A DNA stretch of 64,000 nucleotides, taken from NCBI RefSeq assembly GCF_918797505.1, contig NC_092795.1, positions 36,436,592-36,500,591 of the forward strand. Direction: 5' to 3'. The notes beneath the pieces were generated by a model that was not told the origin of the DNA, searched no databases, and saw only the letters and a program-made list of their open reading frames with translations. The stretch comes from Bemisia tabaci (taxonomy: Eukaryota > Arthropoda > Insecta > Hemiptera > Aleyrodidae). Below are positions 22,701 through 32,280 of this stretch, piece after piece (the first letter of the stretch is position 1; every line of letters starts with the position of its first letter). Position numbers and translations under genes: made by a program.

Positions 22701-23686
22701 ATTCGAACAAGTTCCACCGAGTCCATTCGCCTTTTGTGGCGTCCGGCCCGGCGAACTAGGATCGCCGCTTTCGTGGGATGCCCTCGAATGGAGCGATTTG
22801 ACCATTGATTCTTATGTAAAAGTTCGCGAGAAACACGATGGTGCCACTGGTTTTCTCTGAAATCATCTCCCAAGCTCAAAAAAAGCTCTCGAAGTGAGGC
22901 CAAAATGGAGGGGATATCCCACCCTACCCTGAGAGTCCACCTCTACATCAAAACAAACTCTCCATGCAAAGATAGGGAGCAAATACATTAGCAGTGATGC
23001 CGTGTTTTCAGTTTTGGAGTCCCCAAATAAAGTGGCAACCCTGCCAATGTATTTGCTCCCTATCTTTGCATGGAGAGTTTGTTTTGATGTAGAGGTGGAC
23101 TCTCAGGGTAGGGTGGGATATCCCTTCCATTTTGACCTCACTTTGAGAGCTTTTTTTGAGCTTGGGAGTTGATTTCAGAGAAAACCAGTGGCACCATCGT
23201 GTTTCTCGCTAACTTTTACATAAGAATCAATGGTCAAATCCCAAATCCCTCACACATGCAACATCTCCATTGTTGATTTTCCCGAGGTAGAGCGAAAATC
23301 GCGATCGTTATGCTTCAAATTCGAACATTGTAGAAGCCTCCCTTAGTTTTACCGTCGCTGTTTCCAAACTTTTCGTAAGCCGCGAGGAAACTGCCAAAAT
23401 TCAGTTTGCGGCTTCAAATTTAAAAAGTGTGATGGGGCTTCCACAGTTAACCCCCCCCCCCCCCCCGGAAAAAGCAAGAGAAAAAGGTCATCAATTTTCG
23501 TAAAAAGGGAATACATTTATAAAAGCATTCGGTGCTGCGGATCGCCAATGATGTGGAAAGCACAGAAGAGTATTGACTTCTCCTAGACTACGTTTTATTG
23601 CTCTTGACTCTCTTCTGATTTTTTACCATAAGATAAGGAAAAAGATGTATCTTAATTGCAATGTTTCAGAGCATCGGACTATGTTT

Positions 23687-23729
<43 letters not shown>

Positions 23730-25600
23730 ATACGAAGAAAGAAGAATGAACCAAAATATCGCCTCACAATTTTCTGTGATTACATTTGAATGATTCAAGA
23801 AACCTCGCAGAAACTTTAAAAAAAACCGAGGGTAGCTTTTTAGAAAAACTGATTAAAAATAAAACATGAGTGGAGGTCTGCAACGTTGCAATTAAATATA
23901 AAATAATATGCTTTCATTTGCGTGCAGCCATCGATATTTGACTTCATTTACAAAAAGCGCTACGAGATAACTTTCGACCACCGGTGATGCTCGTATTGCC
24001 GCTCTCTTGGTTGAAGGCGCGTCACACTATTACGATGACTCGAACGCGAACGCGACCACACCACGCTACCGTGGCTGGCGCGGCGCTAAAAGTGCCGCTT
24101 ATAACTAGGAATACGCACTTGCAACTGGTTTAAAAAAAAGAAAAAAAGTGAGGTTATGATGTGATTGGGCTCTCATTTGCCTGAGGTCCATCGAAACACA
24201 ATTCCACTAAAAATCGCTAGTGTAGACGAAACGTTAGAAACTCATTTGAAAGTGGAACCGCTGAAACGGGCCGCTAAAGAAGGTGCGAATGGGTCAGTTG
24301 CGCTGGTCACAGACTCGTTTTTTGATGCTTGATTCTTGTCGCTTAGCTTCAAATAACAAGATGAGTCCAAACAGCAACTTTCTACGTACAATATTAACCG
24401 AGAAATCGCACTTTGAAAGATACGGTTTGAAAAATTATCGGTTCATGACGTCATCCACCGCGGTAGTGACAGCCTTGGTTTCTTCCACCTTGCGTTCATC
24501 CAAGTTTCACGTTGAATGACCAGCAAGGATATAGAAACTATAGATTGGTGGTTGCCTACGAAAAAACGTAACACACATGGAGTGGTCGTTCGATAGGATA
24601 GGCGAGCGGGGAGTGGAAATGGCACATTGCTATCTTCGTCATACCCTCAAATACGTGGAATCTTACGGGAGTTTTTAGAATAAATGATTTCGCGTTGAAA
24701 TTTTCAGCGTAAACGCACTTGATGAATGGCTAAGTTCCATACCTGGACACAGATGTTCAAATAGTTGGTTCTAAATTTGATATAAGTCCGTATTCAGCAA
24801 AAGTCCCATAAGAAGCCATAGAAACCGACTATCTTCGTCCTAACCTAATTGTTGCTCCTGGTGTGTTACAAATTTCACGGTTGGCGTAGCACAGAACCCC
24901 CTGTCTATAGTTTCTAGATCATTGATGACCAGTGAAAATGTGTGTCTTGCTGATTGATGGAAGCAAGGTGAAAGAAACCAAGGGTGTCACCACCGCGGTG
25001 GATGACGTCATAAACGGTATTTTTCAAAGCGCCATATCTCGGTCAATATTGAACGTAGAGAGTTACTGTTCAGACGGATCTTCCTGAACTACAAGAATCA
25101 AGCATCAAAACACATTCCTATGACCAGCGCAACTGACCCATTTAGGAAATGTGACATACGTTTTCTCATCGAAACTATGTGCAGAATAATCTGTGCAACG
25201 AAAATTATCGAAAATAACACGTTACTTATTGACGTTTTTAGATACATAAATTCAAATTTTCCACTTAGATTATACAAACGCTTGATACACCCCGCATGAA
25301 TTCAAACCCCCGAGCAAAGGAGAGGCATGAATGATTGATCATCGATTTTTCCCCATTTGAAGATATGGTAAAGAGGCAATTATTAACGTGTTCGTTGCGA
25401 ACACCGTGTTTATCGATCCTTTCCCATAGGTTTAAACGGCAGATGAATCGATACATCGCAGAGAGCCGCTGCCCCCGAGCAACTTTAAAAGGAGAAGTGT
25501 AATTTATAACACTCACTTTAAGACCACCTTCCGTGCCGGACACAGAACTGAGAGCGCTGAGCAACGCGAGAACCCACAGCAAAGAGGTGCGAACGGACAT
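19706..25600 (-). CDS. Secreted Cys-rich protein, gene B (three exons, intact, 262 aa)
   Basis: I do not recognise this family. Exon 1 (25600-25517) encodes 28 residues: MSVRTS, a hydrophobic core (LLWVLALLSALSSVSG) and TEGGLK, a clear signal peptide, before a GTGAGT donor. Exon 2 (22593-22088) follows a TGCTCACAG|TGG acceptor: WGPQREKEHEIY, scattered Cys, a Lys/Glu-rich helix (KKFLEKEKKLLED), then CNCPHCRRCPMRIYGCPFC and donor AAGG|GTGAGC. Exon 3 (19904-19706, acceptor TCCAACAG) starts EDNYPTFRELMEKEK and ends in a Pro-rich tail with TGA. Phases (0, then 2) join without a frameshift and equal those of gene A. Exon 2 holds 14 cysteines, an even number that would suit disulfides in a secreted protein; metal binding by the last cluster is the alternative. 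An open frame extends upstream of exon 2 to 22710, but gene A carries a stop in the equivalent place, so the shared acceptor is preferred. Function unknown. Confidence 0.8.
20088..20327. mobile_element. Foldback MITE, GCCGTGCTAAGGAAAAACGCC family, in gene B intron 2
   Basis: GTGCTAAGGAAAACGCCGTA at the left pairs with TACGGCGTTTGTACTTAGCAC at the right. Subterminal GTTGTCAAATTTCCTTCGA / GGAAATTGGGCAACG pairs too. Family members lie at 30.6 and 52.3 kb. Confidence 0.8.
20970..20993 (+). repeat. Poly-A tract
   Basis: An uninterrupted run of about 22 A. A short open frame precedes it on the plus strand (20784), but I see no polyadenylation signal that would mark a retroposed transcript. Confidence 0.6.
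21279..21453. mobile_element. hAT-like MITE, CAGTGGCGAGGCGTG family, copy 4 (gene B intron 2)
   Basis: It starts CAGTGGCGAGGCGTGAATGATC and has the same order of ATCGAT half palindromes and ACACCCTGTTTATCGATCC as the other copies. The right end is altered (CACGTCACCG). It contains a C-run. Confidence 0.8.
22795..23240. mobile_element. Foldback element in gene B intron 1
   Basis: GATTTGACCATTGATTCTTA at the left and its complement TAAGAATCAATGGTCAAATC at the right are the ends of ~200-bp inverted arms, which remain nearly identical through CCACCTCTACATCAAAACAA. The loop is about 50 bp. It is non-coding and lies about 200 bp upstream of exon 2 of gene B. Confidence 0.85.
23450..23470. repeat. 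Poly-C tract
   Basis: A run of C, like other G/C homopolymers at 14.75, 15.35, 26.0 and 30.25 kb. Nothing else recognised from 23.24 to 24.29 kb except the T tract noted separately. Confidence 0.6.
23690..23725. repeat. Poly-T tract (~35 bp)
   Basis: An uninterrupted T run in gene B intron 1. It could be the poly-A tail of a minus-strand retroposed copy, but no coding remnant is visible beside it. Confidence 0.7.
24288..25142. mobile_element. Foldback element, ~860 bp, in gene B intron 1
   Basis: AATGGGTCAGTTGCGCTGGTCA at the left is matched by its complement ending at 25142. The arms share ATTCTTG..AGATGAGTCC-like and ATGACGTCATCCACCGCGGT segments in inverted order, with several mismatches and indels. 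No transposase. Confidence 0.8.
25313..25470. mobile_element. hAT-like MITE, CAGTGGCG family, copy 5 (eroded)
   Basis: The interior (GAATGATTGATCATCGATTT, CATTTGAAGATATGGTAAAG, GTTCGTTGCGAACACCGTGT, CCCATAGGTTTAAACGGCAG) is collinear with other copies, but both ends have lost the CAGTGGCG repeat. It lies about 45 bp inside intron 1 of gene B, next to the exon 1 donor. Confidence 0.75.
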
Positions 25601-25716
25601 GAGAATCCTTGGAACTAAAACAGCTACGTGGGAAACTATAGATGCTCGGAACAAATTCGACGTTAAACTCGAGAATTGTGTTCAAGTTCCGATTTTCCTC
25701 CGGGCTTGGTTTAGTA

Positions 25717-25727
25717 CTGACTGAAAA
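25717..25727 (-). promoter_or_regulatory. Putative core promoter (initiator) of gene B
   Basis: Minus-strand TTTTTCAGTCAGT with the initiator A at 25722, exactly 122 bases upstream of the ATG, as in gene A. The +28 to +33 hexamer is AAATCG. Leader sequence between +1 and the ATG is also recognisably related between the two genes. I see no TATA box. Confidence 0.55.
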
Positions 25728-26108
25728 ATTTTCAGTTGGCTCACGGCGCGGGTTCATTTTATAAAAAAAAGGGGGGAAAAAAGGAGGAAAACAATTCGCA
25801 TTGCGTTATGCGTGACTCCTTTGTCGTCACTCACGATCGGTGTAGATGCATTTTAAACAAAAATAGGCGCGTATCAAGGCCCTCATTGAAAATTCGGACA
25901 ATAGACGAAATTCGCCGAGTACTGAAAAGGTATGCAGTCCTTGGAACGCGTAGAACATGCTTTACGACCGTGATCATCTCGTTTTTTCATTTCTTTTTCT
26001 TTACGAAGGAGGGGGGGGGGGGGGGGGTTGTAAGCTAATACACGCAATCTGCTACTGAATCACGAATTCACGAGTTCGTTTGAAAAAACCTGAGTGCTGC
26101 GACGATCT

Positions 26109-26546
26109 CTAGAGTCCCTTTATACCCAGAGTTAAGACAACTCGATTATCAGCTGACTGGCAGCCGGTCTTGGCTGGCCATGGAGGCCGAAACGAGTGCA
26201 CCCAAACAAACGATATTGAGGGATATGGATCAGGAATCCTGCGATGTCTGTCACACAAAAACAACAACATCAACAAATTGATCAATTAAAACGAAAATTA
26301 GATTGGTTTGTGAATAATTTCTTAATCTATTTTCATTTTAGACCGATGGAAATAACAATTTACTCTTGATAAACCACAATTTGGTAATATTTTCATTATT
26401 CTTGTTCACATTCGAGGAACCGCAATCTTGGTGCACTCGTTTCGGCCTCCATGAGCGAGAACCAATCAGAATTGGATTTTTTTTTAGGCCACTTTCAGCC
26501 CAACCAAAAGTGAGTTGTCTTAACTCTGGGTATAAAGGGACTCTAA
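26109..26546. mobile_element. MITE, TAGAGTCCCTTTATAC family, copy 2
   Basis: TAGAGTCCCTTTATACCCAG and GAGTTAAGACAACTC at the left pair with GAGTTGTCTTAACTC and TATAAAGGGACTCTA at the right. A nested pair (GGCCATGGAGGCCGAAACGA near 26177, complement near 26440) is present. Confidence 0.82.
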
Positions 26547-26821
26547 CGATCTCCTATCCTCGTTAGGGATACCATCGTACGGAGAAAAAATTCAGAAAGT
26601 TTTTTTTCTCGGAAATTCACGAACATCTCAAGTGCAACACTGCGATTCACCGAGTGTAATTTTATTACTGGTGACGCGTTAGATGTCGATGTCGCCAGTG
26701 GCTTACAACCAATCTTTTAGGGCTTAATGTAGCAGATGCCATTGATGACAACAAGGGCCTTGCCCGGAGAGTAGCACAGGAGGGGAATTTTCAGGTGATA
26801 TGAATGCGGAGCGAAATCCTA

Positions 26822-27063
26822 CAGGGCTGCCACAGAATTTGGAGACTGAAATTCCCTAACACATTTTTGCGAAATTCACTAGCGATTGAAGATTGGGCAT
26901 ATGATGGGTAATAGGGCATTATTAGGAATAGTTTTCAGATAAAATGTATTGTTCGAAACGTAAAATCCATTCCGGACACCAAATAAATAGGTGACAAGAC
27001 AATTTTCCCTGACTTTTTAAAATTCCCTGACATTTCCGGGTATTCCATGACTGTGGCAACCTG
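26822..27063. mobile_element. Short MITE with CAGGnTGCCACAG ends
   Basis: CAGGGCTGCCACAGAATTTG at the left pairs with CATGACTGTGGCAACCTG at the right. TTCCCTAAC/TTTCCCTGAC words are repeated inside. Confidence 0.65.
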
Positions 27064-28544
27064 AATCTACTCACAGTATTTTAGAGGATTCGAGGGCTTG
27101 TATAGCAAATTTCATGGTCCGAACAACAATTTCCCTAATTCGTACATTACGGCAATTATTGCTTCTCTGAGTCACAGATTGTAAAGCGGCGCAACAATGG
27201 CGGATTTCATCCCTAGATCACTTAGAATCATCTTCAGCAGAGAAACAAAATTTTGTACCCGAAGATTGATTCAATGCGCATGAATTACAAGCGTCACTCA
27301 TGATGGATGGGTACAAGAATCTTATTGATGGGTCGGAACTTAAAAGGATGATCACGGCGATCAAACTTAAAAATGAACCGCCTGAGGGGCATTTGAATAG
27401 GTAGTAAACGCATCAGTTTATGGGTTCATTACACAACCACTATGAATTAAACACTCTTGATTTTCCGGTTTCTTCTTCTTTAGAATGAGGCGAGTTTGAA
27501 AAACTGAAAATTCTCCCTGCGTCGCATGGCAGACAGCGGGTCGCCCTCGCCACTCGCCAGCTAGCACGCGACTTGGTACGACGTGAGATAAAATGTATCA
27601 TAATAATAGACTAATGTCATCGCCGAACCCCTCCTTCTCGTCCCCCGTGATGATGAGAGAAGCTCCGGAAATGAATGAGTTTAAGACGAGTCGCACGTAC
27701 TTTCCTCTGTTGCCGATCAAGATTTCTTACACTGATACAAATAGTTGTGTACTTATGTTATTTTTGGTTGATACGGGAAGTAAAACACTAACCGACTCGA
27801 ATTCTGTGTTGGTTTTGGTATAGTTTGCGGTGACTTTAGCGCAAAGAGACTGCATGGGAAACCCCGGAGTCGGCTAAAGTTTTGGGTTATTTTGTATTTT
27901 ACTTACTGTATTAACCAAACGTTTGTGTTGAGTTGTCTCTCTGTGTAGAAGTTGGGGTGATGATTACACGACCATCTTAATTTTTCAGCATTGCACTTAG
28001 CACTATTTGGGAACTAAATGTAACTTTGAGTCTCTTCTACTTTACATTACATGGAAAAAGCAATTTTACACCGATTTGCTGGAAAATGGGAAGATTTTGA
28101 TGCATAAAAATGGGAAAATTGCGATGCATAAAAATGGGGAAAAAGATCAAAGTCTACTATAAAAAGGATATCCTTGATAAAATTTTAGTGTTTATTCCGA
28201 AACAAGTATTTTTATTCTCTCGCCATGAAGAATTTTAAATCATTTTATGGCCTCGTCACCGACGTTTTTTTCGTCTCGTCATTTTGCATTTTCTCAGAAC
28301 ATCAGTTTTTTGTCTCCTCTGAGAATTTGGGTTGAGTGGATGTGTGCTCTTTTTTGGATGAGCCAGACAAATGACGCAAGCCATTTCTCCGATTTTTTGT
28401 CAAAATTCTCAAAAATGTTTAGGCATAATGAGTTCGTTGCACGCAAGAGATACAGCCAATTGAAAACACATTCTAAGGGTAAATTCACTCGAAAATCATG
28501 TCGGGCACATTAAAAAAGTCTGAAATCCACTCCTGCTGAGCGTG
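27064..28544. other. No assigned gene; two orphan open frames
   Basis: A Met-initiated plus-strand frame at 27593-27823 (76 codons, MYHNNRLMSSPNPSFSSPVM) is Ser/Pro/Met-rich and could be a 5' exon, but no good donor closes it. Another frame at 28247-28513 has no recognisable motif. Confidence 0.25.
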
Positions 28545-28638
28545 CAATCTGCGTAGTAAGTGACACGATTTTTCCAAATTTACCACGTATGCGGGTAGTT
28601 TTTTTGGTCACCGAGAGAGGGAGAGAGAGAGAGAGAAA

Positions 28639-28905
28639 AAAAAAACATAGTTATTCTACCGTTACAACGTTAGTAATGTCACACGGGATTCCATGGTAGT
28701 AGAACCGTGGATTTTGATTCTTGTAACGATGAGCACGGTGATATGACCGTGTTCACCGTAATATTCCTGTGGGCACAGACATACTATTATGAGCATGGTT
28801 ATGCTACTGTGCTCTTCAATAATATTACCAAAATCCACAGTTCCACTACCGGGGAATCCCGTGTGACATTATTACTGTGGTAACCCTCGAATAACCGTGT
28901 TTTTT
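28639..28905. repeat. Inverted repeat element
   Basis: AAAAAACATAGTTATTCTACCG and GTAATGTCACACGGGATTCC pair with GGAATCCCGTGTGACATTA and CGAATAACCGTGTTTTTT. An outer pair (TGCAATCTGCGTAGT at about 28541 and ACTACGCAGATTGCG at about 29096) suggests an older palindrome around it. Confidence 0.7.
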
Positions 28906-29221
28906 TACTCCGTGTCGGCAGTCAAGTTTACCTGGAGAGAGACCGAACCTCAACAATCTCGCGAACCGTTGTGATCTCTCCTCGCGTGAGATTTGCGAGA
29001 AAAAGGAAATAAATCTACCCGTGCAAACCTGGTCGGTGGTGATTGAGGAAAACCGTCCGCAGACGTGGTGAACTTGAAAAAAAAAGTGTAACAAACTACG
29101 CAGATTGCGTGTTGACGAGGGAATTTTAGACTTTTTTGACGTGCCCAACGCGATTTTCATGCGAAAAGAGTACCCGTTTCACCCGTAAAGAATACATTTG
29201 TTTTGCTGTATTTTTTGCGTG

Positions 29222-29668
29222 CACTGGAAAAAAAAGTCGCTTGGATCTAGAGTCCAGACTCTTAATAACATCGACAAAAAAAAAAAATACTCTTGATTCA
29301 ATCGGATTTCACTGGTAAAAAAAAAACCTCTTGGTTCAAGAGTGCAGTTTCTTGTCACCGGATTTAAGAGTCTGGACTCTTGTTTCAATGCATAATCCGC
29401 TTGGATCAATGCAAAATCCGCTTGAAACCAAGCGTTCAAGACTCTTAAATCCGGCGACAAGAAACTGCACTCTTAAGTCAATGCAATGCGGCATTGGTCC
29501 AAGAGGTTTTTTTTACCAGTGTTTTCCTTGAATCGAAGAACCAAGCTTCTTGATTTAAGCGCATTTCCTTTAGATTCGAGCAAAAATCCGATCGAATCAA
29601 GAGTACTTTTTCTTGTCAATGTTTTAAGAGTCAGGACTCTAGATCCAAGTAACTTTTTTTTCCAATGT
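29222..29668. mobile_element. MITE, CACTGGAAAAAAA family, copy 2 (composite)
   Basis: CACTGGAAAAAAAAGTCGCTT at the left and AAGTAACTTTTTTTTCCAATG at the right are inverted. AAGAGTCnAGACTCTT subterminal words match copy 1. An inner element of the same style (about 29308-29520, CACTGGTAAAAAAAAAACCTC ... GAGGTTTTTTTTACCAGTG) is nested inside, so this is one family member inserted in another. Confidence 0.82.
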
Positions 29669-29899
29669 GCAACAGACCCATTTGGACCAGCGTTCATCAT
29701 TTTCACCCTGAAACGATATCCCCAACAGCCGCAGATGATTCCAAGAACTTATTTTTCCGATCCACTCTCATGCGTGAAGTGATTTTCACGGAGCGGGTTT
29801 CACTCCTTATTTATTATTATTCATGTCACTCGGGGTTTCTGCGGACATTAGGCTTCCTCCGGAGTGATATGAACCCCAGATTTCACTCGGAGGTTTCCG

Positions 29900-30290
29900 A
29901 CGGATCATGAAACTGTCCGGTTGAGATGGACTGCGTTCCGTGCTGGAGCTGCTCGGATGGCACCCTTATCCCACGTGACAACGGCGGATACGGCGCGGGG
30001 GGTGGGGGATGATGGAGTGGCTAAAAAAGAAGTGAGTGGGCGAAATAAATCCTGGAGCCGACTCCCGGATCCGGCGCGCGGCGTCCCGACGACCAACTAT
30101 CCGCTGCATCTGCCACCCTCCCGAGTGCCTCCCCCGCCCCGTCTCCTGGCGTGTCGCTACGATTTGTTTACGGGCCGATTCCTCTAAAAATAAAACGATT
30201 TCGTTTACTCGCCCGCCGCCGTCTCCGCCCCCCACCCCCGGGGGGTGAAGGGGGGGGGGGGGGTAAAGTGCGCCCATGAGCCCCGAGGTA
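29900..30290. other. GC-rich segment, no gene assigned
   Basis: This is a CpG-rich patch in an AT-rich region, open in several overlapping frames on both strands with Pro/Arg/Gly-rich translations. That is what base composition alone would give. It ends in a G-run. It could be a promoter-type CpG patch, but no transcript start is evident. Confidence 0.35.
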
Positions 30291-30317
30291 CTTCCGAGTC
30301 ACCTCCACTCGCCGCAC

Positions 30318-30545
30318 AGTGGATCGAGTCAATGGGGGAGGTCGGATAAAATTTGGAAACTTTAAAAGTTCATAACTCCGTTCATACAAAACTTTGAAGT
30401 TCTAAAAGTAGTCTCATAGGTTTCCTCGTTAAATTTTCTTCCTAAACCACCCCTTGAAATTTCAAATGTGACGAATTAAACATCAAATTTGCAGTTTCAG
30501 TTGAGAATTCCATGTCCGACCTTTCTAATTGACTCGATCCATTGT
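30318..30545. repeat. ATCGAGTCAATnG repeat, copy 1
   Basis: AGTGGATCGAGTCAATGG at the left, AATTGACTCGATCCATTG at the right, inverted. The interior (AAAATTTGGAAACT, CATACAAAACTTTGA) is shared with the next copy at 30842 and with 6900-7045. Confidence 0.75.
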
Positions 30546-30591
30546 GCGCCGCTACCCCTCCACGTTGACTCCGGGACGAAGTGGCGCACAC

Positions 30592-30842
30592 TGCCGTGCT
30601 GAGGAAAAACGCCGTATGAACATTTGAGAGCTGCCGATTTTCCTTCGATAAAATGTTTATTTTTGAGGAAAGTTATGCATATTTTTCCTTTAAATTTTCA
30701 GAATCTTCGGGTGATATTGCGAACAAAATTATCTGAGAAATTGGGAGGAAAATATTCATAAGTTTACCAGGAAATTCGCGTCTTATCGAAGGAAATTTGG
30801 CAACGCCTGAAGGTTCATACGGCGTTTTTCCTTAACACGGCA
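30592..30842. mobile_element. Foldback MITE, GCCGTGCTAAGGAAAAACGCC family
   Basis: CTGCCGTGCTGAGGAAAAAC and GCCGTATGAACAT pair with ATACGGCGTTTTTCCTTAAC and ACGGCAG. It is inserted between two copies of the ATCGAGTCAAT repeat. Confidence 0.82.
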
Positions 30843-31092
30843 GCACTGTGGATCGAGTCAATGGAAGAGGTCAGACAAAATTTGGAAACTGCAAACGCTT
30901 GTAAGTAACTCCGTTTATACAAAACTTTGAGGTTCTAAAAAAGGTTGCATTGGTTTCCTCGTGAAATTTTCTTCCAGAGCCTGAGAGCCACCCATTAAAA
31001 TTTGAAGTGTGACGAAACAAACATCGAAGTCTGCAGTTTGCAGTTTTAGTTAAAAATTTAATGTCCGACCTCTCCAATTGTCTCGATTCGCC
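30843..31092. repeat. ATCGAGTCAATnG repeat, copy 2
   Basis: CTGTGGATCGAGTCAATGG at the left, CCAATTGTCTCGATTCGCCG at the right. The interior is collinear with copy 1. Confidence 0.75.
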
Positions 31093-31479
31093 GTGTATCG
31101 GTGGCTCTTCGCAATCGCGTGCTTTCTCGTTTTTCTTTTCATACACAGAAAATAAGGGGTCAAAATCGGCGCGCCTACCCCCAGAATTGCAAATTTTTTT
31201 TTGATACTTCGTAATGGAGAACTTGCACGTAAATTTGTTATCACACTGTCAAAGAGTGCTTTGAGAGCAGATTTCGCGGTATTTTTTTTTTTATTATTTA
31301 GTTAATATTATGAAGTTTTTTGTTTTCCTCCTCATACACAGGACAAGAAAAAGTCAAAACCAGCATACGTGCTCCCAGAGTCGCGAGATTTTCCGATATT
31401 TCTCAATGGAGGACTAGCACGTAAATATATCGCTTTGTCGAAGGGTGCTGTTAGAGCAGATTTTGCGGTATTTTTTATA

Positions 31480-32280
31480 ATTTTTTTCTAATAAGGGAAT
31501 TAGAATAAAAATAGGATTAAAAATGGGAAAATGTACCATCGAGCAACATCATTTGGCGGCATTTTCCATTTAAACACACATATAATTCAGCAGATTAGAT
31601 TATTTTGTCATATCTTGTCCAATAGTTGATCAATTTATGAACCACGGGTATTCTCGTGTTCAATTCTAGTCCGGGTTCGATACGTCACATGATATGAGAA
31701 GCTATTATAGAATTTTTGATTCGAAAATTTCAGCAATTTTGGCCGCCATCTTGTAATTTGAAGCCTTAAATGAATCGCAAAGGATTTTTTAACATCATTT
31801 TTCGATTTTACGGCCCAAAAAATGGTATGAAAGATACCTCACATGCCATATAGGAGCACACGTGGCCGTTTGACTTTCAGGAGGGGAAATTTGGCCGCCA
31901 TCTTGGATTTAAGGGTCTTTAAGAAGTCGGAGTACATTTTTAAGCATATATTTGAAATTTTCGACCAAAAATACATAGGAATCGACATACATGTCGACCA
32001 TGGGAGTCACTTTCACCCACTTCACCCCCGTAGCGGCCATTTGGGCGCCATCTTGAATTTAAGGGTGTTCCGGGAAAAATTTAGCCTGGCAGCATCGAAA
32101 TTCTGTTTCAGGACATCAAGACGAAGAGATCAAGCCATCTCGCCAACTTGTATCATTAACGGTCCCACGGGACTACATGTGCTCCCGGACTATTCACTCA
32201 GTAGTTTCAACTTAAACACGAAATGTATCAAATTTCCGACACGTGCAAATTCTCCACAGTTTTCGACCTCGAAAAGGAGG
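31480..32280. repeat. Dispersed repeat shared with 51660-51960
   Basis: GGCGGCATTTTCCATTTAAAC, TTATTTTGTCATATCTTGTCC and TTCTCGTGTTCAATTC at 31.55-31.67 kb recur with small changes at 51.78-51.90 kb, and CTCCCGG..TTTAAACACGAAAT..ATCAAATTTCCGACAC near 32.2 kb at 51.9 kb. The longer copy here has extra sequence with GCCGCCATCTTG repeats. Class unknown. Confidence 0.6.

Noticed and set aside
22594..22710. Extension of gene B exon 2 upstream with its own Met start
   Set aside because: The frame is open, but the paralogue has a stop there, and the acceptor CTCACAG|TGG matches the paralogue's CTCGCAG|TGG and joins the signal-peptide exon in phase.
29905..30389. Pro/Arg/Gly-rich open frames in several phases
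   Set aside because: CpG-rich composition and G-runs explain them; no conserved pattern.
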